Shown here: positions 27,141-39,500 of the stretch, piece by piece
Layout of the letters: every line of letters starts with the position of its first letter
Position numbering within the stretch: the first letter of the stretch is position 1
Assembly (NCBI GenBank): GCA_008694505.1
Contig: VZDJ01004378.1
Span: 695,508 to 759,507 of the forward strand
DNA from: Cyanoderma ruficeps
Lineage: Eukaryota > Chordata > Aves > Passeriformes > Timaliidae
Length of the DNA stretch: 64,000 bases
Direction: 5' to 3'
The notes under the pieces: model-generated
What the model saw: the letters and a program-made list of their open reading frames with translations, nothing else
Told to the model about the DNA's origin: nothing
Database searches by the model: none
Program-made: the position numbers and the translations under genes

Positions 27141-27734
27141 TGGGCTGGTTCTGGCTGGGATAGAGTCAATTTTCTTAACAGAAACTAGTTATAGAGATAT
27201 GTTTCGGATTTGTGCTGGAAACTATGTTGATTGCAAAGAGATGTTTTAGCTGCTGCTTAGCATTGGCTACATGGAGTCAAAGATTTTTCTGCTTCTCACA
27301 TTACACCACCAGCAAGGAGGCTGGGAAGGCACAAGAAGTTGGGAAGGGACAGTCTGGACAGCTGATGCCAAATATCCCAAGGCACATTCCAAACCATATG
27401 GCATCATGCTCAGTATACAAAGCCCAGGGAAGAAGAAGGAAGAGGGGAATGTTTCAAGTGGTTGCATTTGTCTTCCCAAGTTACTGCCACATGTGAATGG
27501 AACTCGGCTTTCCTGGGGATGGCTGAACATCTGCCTGCCCATGGGAAGGGGTGAATTAATTCCTTATCTTGCTTTATTTATGTGCATAAGTTTTTCTATT
27601 CCTATTGAACTGTCTTCATCTCAGACCATGAGTTTTCTCATTTTTATTTTTCTGACTGTCTCCCCTCTTGCACCAGGGGGAAGTGAGCAAGCTTGGTGTG
27701 GGGCTTGGTTGATGGCTAGGGTTAAACTGTGACA
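27141..27734 (+). mobile_element. Solo LTR, avian ERVL-like family
   Basis: It starts TGGGCTGGTTCTGGCTGGGATAGAG and ends GGTTAAACTGTGACA, the same start and end style as the 20.0 kb element. Internal matches include AGCTGCTGCTTAGCATTGG and AAGGAGGCTGGGAAGGCACA. The 153-codon plus-strand open frame from 27271 is internal to the LTR and has no retroviral domain. No perfect target-site duplication is seen. Confidence 0.75.
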
Positions 27735-29452
27735 TCCGGGGGGGTTATTCAGGGCTACAGAAAAGTTGCCTTCTCCCTTCATGCAGAAATACCAGGGAGG
27801 AATAAATTCTTTGTGTCATAGAGCTACCTCACTGCCTGGTGCTTCTTTCAGGCCTGAAGATTCACTAATAATAATATAGTGAGCACCAAATGTGGAATAA
27901 AAGAGTAAATAAATTCATTTTCTACTTTCTTTTCTGATAAAACCATGTAGATACATCATGGGTAGTATAGTATGTTGTATTTTTGTGCTGTTTTTAAAAT
28001 TACTTTATTTTCACTTTTGTTCTATTATTTTGTTTATTCTGAACCTGTTAAAATGGAAGTAAAATAATCCTCCCATGTAATTTTAGTACATATTAAATAA
28101 GAAGAAAAGACAAACTTACTTTTAACAATCTCTTGATAATCACCTTTAAGAGCATTTGGCTTTTGTATTTTAAACCCTTTTAGTTACTTTTATGATAGCC
28201 ACTGGTGTATGTACATCCAGAAAAATATGTTCTAATAGAAGTAATACATTCTTGCCTTAACGTAGACAGGTGACAGAGCAAACAAAACAATGTCTTCACT
28301 CTTGCCTGATAAATGCCACTATAACATTGCTATTTATTCTCAAAGAAGAAATTTGCCTCCTGCATGAGCTTTCTTTTCCACTTGTGGTCCACTTGTAGGT
28401 TTCATGGACATCTTGCCAATGCATTGACAATGACCTTCATCAAAGAAAATTAAATTAAGAACTGATACTTCTCACATTAAAAAAATAAATAAGTTTTCTA
28501 AGGCTCTTTTAATGTGGCTTATGAAGGAACAGTAGATAATGTAAATGTATGTTTCATTTGTGGTTTATAGCTATATAACTTCTCTCGCTGAGCTGAAGGG
28601 TAATTAAGCTGGGCTCAAGTAAAACCTTTACTAAAGGTCAGACTGTCTGGGCTGGTACTGTTGATCAATAGTGTTTACATCACAAAATTATAGGGCCAAG
28701 TGAGAAAACATGTAATGATGAGGAAATTTATAGCCTGTGTATGCCTTTGTAACACATTAAAAAGGCATTGTTGTTTTAGGTTGTTAGAAAGGTCATCTGT
28801 GTTCTTCTGAAACACTTGTCTTACTAGAAAAAAGATGATCTAGTATTAGGTTTGCCAAGTCTTAATGTTGGGAGTGTAAGTAACCTGCTTCATTTCTCAG
28901 GGAAGGCAATGCATTATTTCTTCAAAAAAAGTCTTGTTTGCATTCTCTTTTTGTTTCTCTGTAGTAATTCCACTGTTACATAAATAAAGTGTTTGGATTT
29001 AATTATATCTCGTATTGCTGAAATGAGCAGGGTGTGTTTTAAATAAAGAGCCTTACACAATAATAATGGCATATGATTCAATTTACCTTTAAAAATATTA
29101 TTTGTTGTGTCTGCTATAAATCTCAGTTTGCTCTAGGGAAGAATTGTGGATTATTCAAAGAGCATCTTATCTTGGGAAAAAACCCAAATTCACACCAGAA
29201 AAATCAATTCTTTATAAAGACACTAACAGCAAAATACATTATTAATTACTTTTTTATTGTGACAGCTCTCTTCAGGAAAAAAAAAACCCAAACCCTCACA
29301 CACCTAAGGTTCTGGTATTCATATATTTTTAATTTTCTTGTAGATCAAAAGCATGATTATATGTGTTGTGAATAACCTCCGTGTATTAATTTGTGCCTGA
29401 AAAATAACATGATTTAAAAGCGGGGAAAACAGTTCACCAAAGGAGTCCGAGA
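27735..29452. other. Intergenic sequence, no gene seen
   Basis: AT-rich DNA without a recognised repeat or exon. The part from about 28560 to 28870 is free of simple repeats, but I have no evidence for any function. Confidence 0.5.
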
Positions 29453-29854
29453 TGAGGGGGGGCAGATCGGGGGAAGATTTAGGAGATCAGCACATGAATG
29501 GATGTGGCTCCTCTGAAAATGGGCCAGCAAGTATGCCTAATGAGAGACTGAATAGGGTCTGCAATGGTCACCCAGACATCTATTCTGTTTCCCTGAAAAC
29601 CCACTCGGAAAAATCAGAATCCCAAAAGGAGGCCAATGAATGTCAATACTTGGACAACTGGACAAAAGAAAACCTGCCTCGAGGGGAACTAAAAAGTATA
29701 AAAACTGGACCTCTGGTAGTGGGATTTTGTGAATGAAGGGGAGGTAGGTGCGATAGAGGCCTGTCTCGCGTTCACCCCGTTCGATTCCCGGGATCGAATT
29801 GGTCTTTATTGTGGCTGTGATTTTTTTCTGATTAGTTCCGTACTCGCTGTCACA
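29453..29854 (+). mobile_element. Candidate solo LTR of unassigned class
   Basis: About 402 bp starting TGAGGGGGGG and ending GCTGTCACA, richer in GC than its flanks. TATAAAA lies at 29697-29703, and about 80 nt downstream is a hairpin-forming sequence, TTCGAT-T-CCCGGG-ATCGAA (29780-29798). The flanking five bases are CGAGA and CGAAA, a possible target-site duplication with one mismatch. The leader-like part is reminiscent of avian class II (alpha/beta-type) LTRs. No primer binding site follows. It could instead be an isolated promoter. Confidence 0.5.
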
Positions 29855-30911
29855 CGAAAACAAATTTTGTTTTTTTAATTACAAATTTGGCTCACCTCAT
29901 TTATAACAATATGCATCTCTTGAAGTTTCATTCAGTGCTGGGTGCTTGTGCACTGTCACTGTCTAGGCACAGCCCCTGCGAGGAGCTGGGAGTGACTTCC
30001 CTGTGCAGAGCACGTGTGGGGATGCTGCTGCCGTTCCAAACCCTGGCCTCCTTCCTTCCTAAATGCTCTGCGGCCTCTCAGCCTAATTGTACTTGAAGCA
30101 GTGAAACTGATGTGTTCCATGTGACATGTGAAAGGAACTAATTGAATTTTTTGGATGAAATTTCTCTAAGTACTAAACAGATATTGGGGGGGTTATTTTC
30201 TTCTTTCTTTGTAACACTTAAAAACATGTAACCATATGGTCATTTTTCTTCTGTTTGAGTATCTAATGATCAAATTCCACTGCTGCCATTTTAGCTAACA
30301 GCTAAAAAGTCTAAAATAAATGTGTGACCTTGACATTCACAGACTTACTGCAAATGCAGATGAAAGGGCTGGAATAATATATCCCCAAACTTTTTTTTTT
30401 TCTCCCCAATAATACAGAGAAGGTTTCTATTGACTGAAAGTCAGAAAGAGATGACCTTTTTCCTGTCCGGGTTTCTACAATAACTTTTAGTAAGCAAAGG
30501 CAGCAGAAGTGACAAGTGTAACCCTATTAAGAAGAGGACAAAGAAGATTGTTTTCTAAAATTCCATTGATTGTTAAAATCACCCCCTCCATTGCTAGTAC
30601 TATGCATTTTGGCAAGCAACATAACTGCTTACCAACTGTTTAAACCCAGTTAGAAATACAGCTCAAATAGTACTCAAACTAGTTAGGAAAACTAAAAAGG
30701 AATTTTATGTGGTTTTGTTTGTAGGGGGCAGGCAGTACAGGAAACAGACACTGAGACAGAAAGGGTATATGGACAGAGTTGTCCCATATTTTCCCAGGCA
30801 GTAAGAGGAATTCAGGAGGCAAAAGGATGAGACAGGACAAGGTGAGGATGCCATGGAAAAGGGAAATCTGGGACAGACCTTCAAATCCAAATGCATACTA
30901 GGAGTGAAATT

Positions 30912-30954
30912 TGTGTGGGTGTGTGGGTGTGTGGTGTGTGTGTGTGTGTGTGTG
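30912..30954. repeat. (GT)n microsatellite
   Basis: TG/GT dinucleotide repeat with a few GGGT interruptions in its first half, then about ten uninterrupted TG units. Confidence 0.95.
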
Positions 30955-33521
30955 ATATCTGTCTTCCTTCATGAAAACAAGGCGATAAAAATCCTTGTCT
31001 CTCCAGCTGTCTCATGGATTCTCTACATACTTTCTCAAGGAAACTGGAAATCTTTGCATACCTTTCTGTTACTGGAAACAAGATCTGATGGATCCCCTTG
31101 CCACTGCAGGCATCAAAAGTTCTCTCCCTTCTCCCTGTCTGATCTCAGTGGCCAGTGGTTTAGTGGCTTTTCTCTCTTCAGGCAAAGATGCACATGGGGA
31201 AGGAAGAGAGGAGGAAAAGGGAGGACCGAACATTTCCATTGACCCTTAGGTGTTCTCAGGGAGCAGAGGCTGCAGGGTCTAGGGTCTCTGGGACACCAAA
31301 ATTGTCTGAGTCCTTCTCTCTGTTACAATCTTGATAGCTATTACTACATGATGTAAACAACCACAAAACCTCATTGTGTCAGCTACTAACAACTGACAGG
31401 ATCACAGACTGTAAGCACCTAACCCCAGGCAGGGAGGATGAGGACTCACCAAAGAGAATGAAGCCATTTACACTCCTCAGTACTGCATTGTTTTCTTCCT
31501 CTACTCATCCCAAAGAGGTATTTTCAATAATGAAAGTCTCCTGGGAAGAGGATGGGAGCACTTAACACCTACTGAAGAAGTTCTCTTCAAGTGTTGATTT
31601 CTTCCAGATTGACTAGATGTTTTGCAGTAGTACAAAAGTACTTTAGTTACCTTAAAAATGTATGACTCCCCAAGGTGCTGGAGAGTGGACCAGTTACTGT
31701 AACCTCCTCCCTCTCATTTTCACCGGTTGGAGCCTTGCTTATCTTAACTGTCGGGAAAGGCTCAAGATCCAAGATGTAAATGAAATCTGTGTTAACAAAA
31801 TCATTTGCTACTGAGCACTCAGGATAAAGAGATCTTTGGCCTTGACGGCTTAGCAAGTAGTGAATCCTTTTGAGGAAAATTACAGCTTGTTGATGTTGTT
31901 AAGGACAGCACTTTATTATATAAACTTATAATTATTATTGTATAATAAGTACTTTATTTCCATGTGTCTTCACATTTGCCCCTGAGCAGGAGCTAACTGA
32001 TTTAACGATATCCTAAGAGTCCTATTTCTTTAATATCACAAGAAAAAAAAAATCGAAGGACTTTATCTAATCCCCTGAAACCTGTCTAATCTAGGACAAT
32101 CTGTCCTTGGTCTCCCAAGTCTAGACAGAACTTTAGATAGTGATATTATGTGCTATTAGTGCTCAAAATCTTTGCAGTACTGATCCTTAAACCCATGATG
32201 AATAGACTTCTCCAAGACATCATCCTTCTGCATTGTCTCCACATCAATGTTCCTCACCCTGTGTCTACTATTGTCACCAACAGCATGAGATCATTTGATT
32301 CCCACTCACCTTCTGAGCTTTTCTGCTGTTGGTCACTCTTTCCTTTCTTTGGGGAACAGAGGCAGATATAATCTTTCTTTTGAAATGTCACAGAGCAGAA
32401 AGGTTCCAATCAAACTTTAGGTCTTCCCCAGCCCCAACAGCTCATGAAGTTAACACAGTTAAGGCAGATAATACCTTTTCTTTGCTTCTGCATATGCCCA
32501 CTTGGCAGTTTTCTAATTGCCATTTCATAGGCCTTCCCAAGCCTTTTAGAGATGATCCAAAGCACATCTGGGAAAACTCTTGTTCTGATGTGCTCATGTT
32601 GTATACAACAGGTAGTTATCCCTACATTCCCTAAATTCGTCTGACTTCAGTCCAAAGGGATGTAACTACTGGTCTCCAGCTCACTGATTTTTCTGAAAGT
32701 CAAGTTTGCTTTCATTATGTTAACACTTAACTTGATGCAACATTAATTTCCAAAGTAAAGATAAGCAAGACCTGAGATCTTTCTTTCTCTCCAGTTTAGC
32801 AAGATAACTGCTGTCAAAGTGAAGGCATGCTGGTAACAGTGAAAATAGCAATGGGTAAGGAGATGGAGGGGAAACCTGACAATGTAGTATAGTTTGATTT
32901 TCATTTTAAGAAGGGCAGATATAGGCAAAAAGCCCACAGAATTCATATGCATGAGCAGTAATAGTTTTTCTAAGGTAGTTGAATGACTCCTAAACCTTTT
33001 GTTCCAACATGAACTTGTAGGCTTCTTAGGCACCTATGTATGTGGTAGATGAGATTTTGCCACTCGTGATACTAGAGTATTAACATAATGAAGCTCGAAA
33101 CATTAAGTTAGGCAGTGAAAGATCTCCTCCAGCAGCTCCATTCTGCCAGGGAAGTCCACTTGTTTAGCTTGAAAGAAAGGCCTACCTTACACACCTACTT
33201 TTATCAATGTTTTCTCTTTTGGTGTGTCTTCTGTTTTAGCAGACTAACTGTGTGCAGTTTCTTGTTAGAAGTGATATGGTTCCTTTGACTAGATATCTTT
33301 TTTTTTTTTTGGTTGATGAGGAGGAGATGAGATCAGCTATCAACTATGACTAAGTCTCACTGCTGTCAAGGGCTAAAAATAGAGCAATGTGCACATGCCT
33401 AAGGAAGTAAAAATAAGCCCATGTGTGTGACAAAGGTGGGCTGGTTCCATTGGCTGCTCTTGTCCAAGGTTATCCTATGTTATAAGTTAATGCAGATGGT
33501 TATTGAACAGATTGGGGCCAT

Positions 33522-33570
33522 CCAGCAACACCTAGCAATATCTAGCAACATCTAGCATCTGTTCACCTAG
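33522..33570. repeat. Short imperfect tandem repeat, CTAGCAAYAT unit
   Basis: Four to five imperfect copies of a CTAGCAAYAT-like unit, for example CTAGCAATAT, CTAGCAACAT and CTAGCAATGT. Origin unknown; probably replication slippage. Confidence 0.75.
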
Positions 33571-36498
33571 CAATGTCAGATAAGAGGGCAGTTGCCTTTA
33601 AAAGCCACTTACATATTAATCCACTCAACTGTTTTCTGCTTGTACATCTGGGACTGAGGCAGGATCAGACTCTAGCCATGACCTCACATAATCCTCCTTC
33701 TGTAGTGACACCCTTGCATAATACAGAAGAATATTTGCAGTGTCAGGGTCATATGTCACAGCAGTACAAGGAGTCACAAGTGGCATGACTGTGTCAAGGA
33801 GTTTTTAAACAAGTGTGACTGGCATGGAGCCTTACACATATCTGTCATATGGCCTTGTAGAGATAGATTTGGGAAGCCCTAAGCAAGGCTGTTCCCAGAT
33901 GTAAGGTCACTATCACACAACAATAGTGTCCCTGTAAGGTGCTCCAAGAGACAATCATCACATTTGACCATTAGATTATTAAAATGGATGTTGTAACAAC
34001 ATAGTGTTGAGTTTGAAAGGAAATTATTTTCATATCTGAGCCAAGAAAAATTTTCCAGTAACAGGAGGAAGATCCAATTTGGATGCCTACAAAGTTCTGT
34101 GAGTTAATAATGGCCAGGCACAGGGCCAGTAAAAATAGATGATATTGTTTTAAAAAAGATATATTCATGCCTTTTCTCTTACATTTTGCCAGCTGTTTGC
34201 CTTTCTGGACTGCAAGTGCTTCAGAGCAAAGCTGCGTTTATTGCCTGAGATTGGTCATATTACTTACTTAATCAATGGCTGCTAATGACAAATAGGAATA
34301 ATATAAAACATTAATGGCTTTTTACCCGTGTCTGCATCTGGCTCTCAGTGAGGTACTGCACTTGTTACTGCTGCATCTGACCATATGTTCCCAGGTCAAT
34401 CCCTCTAAAGTCTTCACAGCAGCAATATACCTGGGACATGAAAGCTGTTGGCAAATCCCTGATGTCAGGGCTGGAGGCAAGAGACAGAGAAACCAAGAAA
34501 GTAAAGAGTAATATGAAACTAAAGGATGTGGTGTAAAAATGGTAAAGAATAGTGAAGAGATAAGAAATCCAGGTAGCTAAAGACGGGGCAAGGAGCAGGC
34601 AGGAACAGAGCAAAACTTGTCAAGCTTGATAACAGTAGATTCTACGAAACACAACAAGTAGTGGACATAGTGATGAGACTGGTTTTACAAGCTAACTCTT
34701 AATACCAGTTTTGGCTAAATGACTGACTGCAGTTCAGTCATCTTGATGGATAGAGCAGCGTCTACCACACTCTGGCAAGAACTGGGGGCTGATGTGAAAT
34801 TCTTCCCAGAAAACAGTAATAAAATATACACCTCTTACATGTTCCTATATAATGGTGATGTAGCAAGATGCTGATGTATTAAAAAGGCCATTGAAAACAA
34901 GCAAAGTTTTGCAAACCTTTGCACCTCACTGTAATAATAAACAGTATTTGGTCATTGTAATTTTCCCATATTTTTCCTTCTGAATCTTTTGAGGAATCTT
35001 ACACCAGAGCTTTCAGGTCTCATTAGCTTCCAACAAGCTTCTGTAGTCACTTCCCTAGAAATGGCAAATTTACAAAAAATCACCTTTTTTTGTTTTAATT
35101 TTTATAATAAAGATTCAGGCAGGAATGATTGTACAAAATTTTAGTGCCCATGTCATCCACAAGACTAGACTAACACAATGAATCCCAACATCCGCAAAGC
35201 AATTTTTTTCCTCATTATTCTTCACTTCCTAGTTTTAATCCCACTCAATTTCATTAGTATTCCTTCACTGTGTTGTCAGTCTGCATTATGGTGGGGGTTT
35301 TGAAGACCTTCAACAAAAGAATTCTTGCCTGTGCTACAACCCTCGCCCTTTGTACCTTCATTCAGTGCCCAGTAGAACGAATTTCTAAATGCCTGCATGT
35401 TGCAAGAAGCCAACCCTTAATGAATCTTAGGATGCAATCTAAACAGATGACAGTACTTTCCAATCTGCTACGGAAACAATATGTTTTAATTAAGTTTAAG
35501 TGTAATAAAATTTTCACTCCTTGTACAAAAATGCATGGTGATTAACAGACGGCTGACAAGACAACTCTAATAATTTCTGATTAAATGCTTTTGTTTAGTA
35601 TTTTCAGTCACTCTCTACAGAGAATTAATTACTGAAAATGAAAAAAATGAAGGTTCACGCCAGTTAATATTCTTGAGAAAGGGGAAGGTAATCAACTGTA
35701 TAAATTACAGTGGCATGTGCAGGCCAGCCTGTGATCAAAATTTGTACAATATGCCCCAGCCAGTTTTTGAGATGCTTACACTGAAATGCATGTGCAGGGT
35801 AAATCTGTTGCAAGTAGCTGTTCCATAGTTTTAGGTAATCAGTGAGCAGCTGTATTCAGATGTAGATGTCATTGCAACTTTTCTTCACTTTGTGATTTTT
35901 AAATGACATTTAACTATCTAAATTGGCCACTACTGTAGTTGAAAATCATATGTTTAAGTAATTATTTCATACCCCCATATTGCTCTTTAAATAAGCAAAT
36001 CACCTTCTAAGGTGATCACCTTCATATTTCTACATGGAAATATACATGACAACCAGACATCAGACTGTTGTAAGTACTGCTCTACCCACCCAGACCAGGG
36101 TTTCAGTTATTCTCACTGAAACCATTCCATCTAAATCAGGGTAACAGGTACTCCAACAAATGTTCTCAAACGGGTTTTATATAAAACTAGTGAAAAAATA
36201 GAAAATGAACCACTTTTTATTATCCATAGTTCTCAAAGAGATGTTAGTTCAAAACTGTACCTGGAAAAATTTACTTGCAGTAGTTTGATTTGACAATATC
36301 TTAGTTGAAGTCTGTGATTCTGGAGTTTTTGCTCCTCTGAATTGATAACATTAACTTGAGTCAGTTAACAGCATTGCAAATGTTAATGTAGATATGTCAA
36401 GATACATTCATTTCAACATAAATGTTTGTATTTTTTCCAGGTCTAAGCCAATTGGCAACCGTTCATCTTGAATTTTAGCAGCCAGAGTGCAGAAGTAC

Positions 36499-36540
36499 TC
36501 TTGAGAACAAATACTTGAGAACAAATACTTGAGAACAAAT
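36499..36540. repeat. 14-bp tandem repeat, three copies
   Basis: Unit CTTGAGAACAAATA repeated three times with essentially no divergence, which suggests a recent or polymorphic minisatellite. Confidence 0.9.
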
Positions 36541-39500
36541 GTATGCCCTCTATGTGAGGTGATCTTTCTCTGCAGAAAACCAGCACCAAGCCATTTGATG
36601 ACTTATCACTATGCTATTTGAAGCATCTTCCATTCCAGTTTGTCACCAGTGCCATGCTGGCTTTGTACTGGCCACCTGCAAGACCTGGGAGAACTTCATG
36701 TGCACCTCTGGTAATCTTGTGTTTGTCCAAGGATTCTTTATGACTTTTTAATATTGCCTTGATGACCACCATTTGTGGTGCTCAGTTTGCCAGTGAGCTT
36801 CAACTGAACTAATCTGTTCATTAGAGAAGACCTACTACAGGAGTTTGAAATATTATATATATGGTCATATATATGAACTTATGTCATTCAAAATCTCCAT
36901 TAAAGAAATTCAACATTTTCCAAGAAAACAGAAAAATTGGTCAGAAAGAGCAAATAATTTAAATAACTTGGCTAAATATTTAGTGTTGTCAACTATATTA
37001 CTTTGTTCTGGAATGAAGAAAGTTATAGTATAAGATGGCAGTAAGATGTAGACAAAAGTTGTTATCATATATATATATTCATAATCAGTGAATGAAGTCT
37101 CTAAAGGACTGTGAAAACTAGCAGGGTAAAAAAGAACCATTTGCACTAGTGCAGTCTTTTGCCATGCTGACATTAGTTTTAAAATTATTTTAAATAATAA
37201 GAGTGTGACTTTGTAAAGAATATGAAAGTGTGTATTGTTTGTTGAAACTGTGACTCATGTGTTCCCCTCATCACCTGTATCAGTAGGAGTTTGTCGCAGG
37301 CCATAAAAGGAGTTGGATGGTGCTATTAGTTGGTGACACAGAAAGTCTGTTCAGCAGAGGAAAAGAGAGGTACAAACTATGATCAACATTGTTATGAACC
37401 CTTTTCCACACCAACAGGCAGTTACATGGGGAAAAAGACGTGGTGTTGTTAGCATGCTCTAACCAATTGAGCTAATTTCAGGGGTGAGTAACTGCTTTTT
37501 GTGGTATTAACAAAAATGCCACCCAGGACTCAGGTTTTGAGATAATTTTTATGCTCTACTTTTCTTTCAAGTCATTGTGCCCTTGTTTTCCAAATAACAT
37601 TTGTTGTCTTACAGAGAAGTGCAGCTATGAGTTCTGAAAGACAGAAAGGCCTCTTTCTTGTTTTTCTACTGTTTTTCAGCATCACAGGAGAGGTTTTCTT
37701 TACAACTTCAGGCTTTCTTATTTATTTTCTCTCAGGAGCAGACATTCTTTTGTCACAAGTTAAGGGATAGCTCTGTAGTCATCAAACAGATAATCTCCCT
37801 TGAAATTACTGGAAATTTTGGACAAGAACCACAGAACCACAGGTGGGTCCTACACCACCAAGAGTATTTTGGCTAGGAGTTGTCAGGGAGTGGTGATCCT
37901 CAGCTATTAGAGCTACTTGAGTGCATCACCACAACAAGCACTAAACTGGGAGCAGTGTATCTTTTAAAATGCACTCAAAATTCATGGGTTACATAGAAAC
38001 TGACCAAGATTTTCAAGATCAGTTGCTGAAGTTTTCCTTTAAGTATATTAGAATCCTACATATTAAACTGTGAGTGTTGGTAAAAATATCTTAGAGAGGA
38101 CAATGGAGCTCATTCCTGCTGAAGAGGCTCAAAATGACAGAGAAATAGGAGAATCATAGAGTTTAAGATAAAACAATAAATGCAATTACGTTATCTCAAC
38201 TCATTTGCATTACCTTTTCTCACTGCAACTTATCTTTTCTTCATGAATAACTGAAAAGTGTTGTAATTGATTAACAGTTCTGAAATGTTTAACATATTTT
38301 CTCATTTGCAAATGTACCTGTGAAGCTGGTTAAAAAGTAGGGCATACTGTTGATATATATAAATATAGTAATGAATGAAGTTTTGACCTGTGTAGGATTC
38401 TGAATATTCTGAATGACCTTAGTTCCTTCACTTCATCAGTACTTGAGGTACTGTATACCTTGTAAACAAATGCTCAGCACCTGATTTGAAGAAAAGCCAC
38501 TTAAAATAATTTGAATGTCAGGTTAAAAATAGCAAGATTTGTCATATTTCTTACAAATTCTTTGTTGCAGAAGTGAATAGAAAATAGAAACTAGAGGGTA
38601 TGCTTGATGGTACCAACTAGAGAAAATTTTGTTGTTACACATATCCTTTCTTCAGCAGTACCATCTCTCTTCCATCGCATTCCAGCCCCAAGCGGTTGTG
38701 CATATTCCCTCATTTATGCTGGGCTGCTATCACAGAATCAGTTTATTGATCTTAATATCAGTGTACCAGCAAAAGGAAGGGATAGTGGGAGGAACGATTT
38801 AGCTGATGCTGGCTATGAGAAAAGGTCAGCAGCCCCATAGCCTCACCATCATGAGAAAATTCGTCACTATTTCTATTGATTAGGTCAAATCTGCATTAAA
38901 AAGTTTTGGTTTTGCCAGTAGCAAAACCAGTCAATAAATTTTATATTGGTTCAAGAAGCAGATGAATGTTGTGACTGAAATCTGTCTCTGTAGTTCAAGA
39001 TCATTAGGCTGATGAAATTCAAAGTAATTTTAAAATATCTGTAATTTCTAGATGATATGTGAAAAATGCTTGTTTCTAAGAATATTGATTTACTATACTC
39101 CACAGTTTGTTTACTCTGGTGTTCAGCTAGCCTTATAGATATAAAACTCTCCCTTACCACAACTTAATCTGCCTTCCTGTGGATTAAGTTTTTTATCCAT
39201 TTATATCTGCTCAGACAAATTTCCCTCTGCAAAGCAGTGATCTCTTACATTTTTCTATGCTGGTGTAAATCTTTGTATTTTAAGGCTTTTGATATTACTT
39301 TGACATTATAAACAAACTACCCTCCTCTTCCCCTCCCCTCTTTCCACCCCAAAATCTTTGTATGGAGTCTGGACACAGGAGTATCCCCCCAATTAATGGA
39401 TATCTTTCCTTAGGATGATCTTGAAAGAGAGTGCTCCCATTCATGACTCTATTAGGCTTGGAAATCCTGGAAAAGAAACAAATTACAGGGAATCACCACT

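Noticed and set aside
27271..27732. 153-codon plus-strand open frame
   Set aside because: It is entirely within a solo LTR and does not resemble gag, pol or env.
29771..29800. GTTCGATTCC, resembling a tRNA B box
   Set aside because: The flanks cannot form a T-arm stem and there is no A box or acceptor pairing. It is better explained as part of an LTR leader hairpin.
36499..36540. Regularly repeated 14-mers, considered as a CRISPR-like array
   Set aside because: Copies are directly adjacent with no spacers, in a vertebrate genome. It is a plain tandem repeat.
38150..38185. GAATCATAGAGTTTAAGATA, considered as a CR1 tail
   Set aside because: Too short, with no continuation into CR1.
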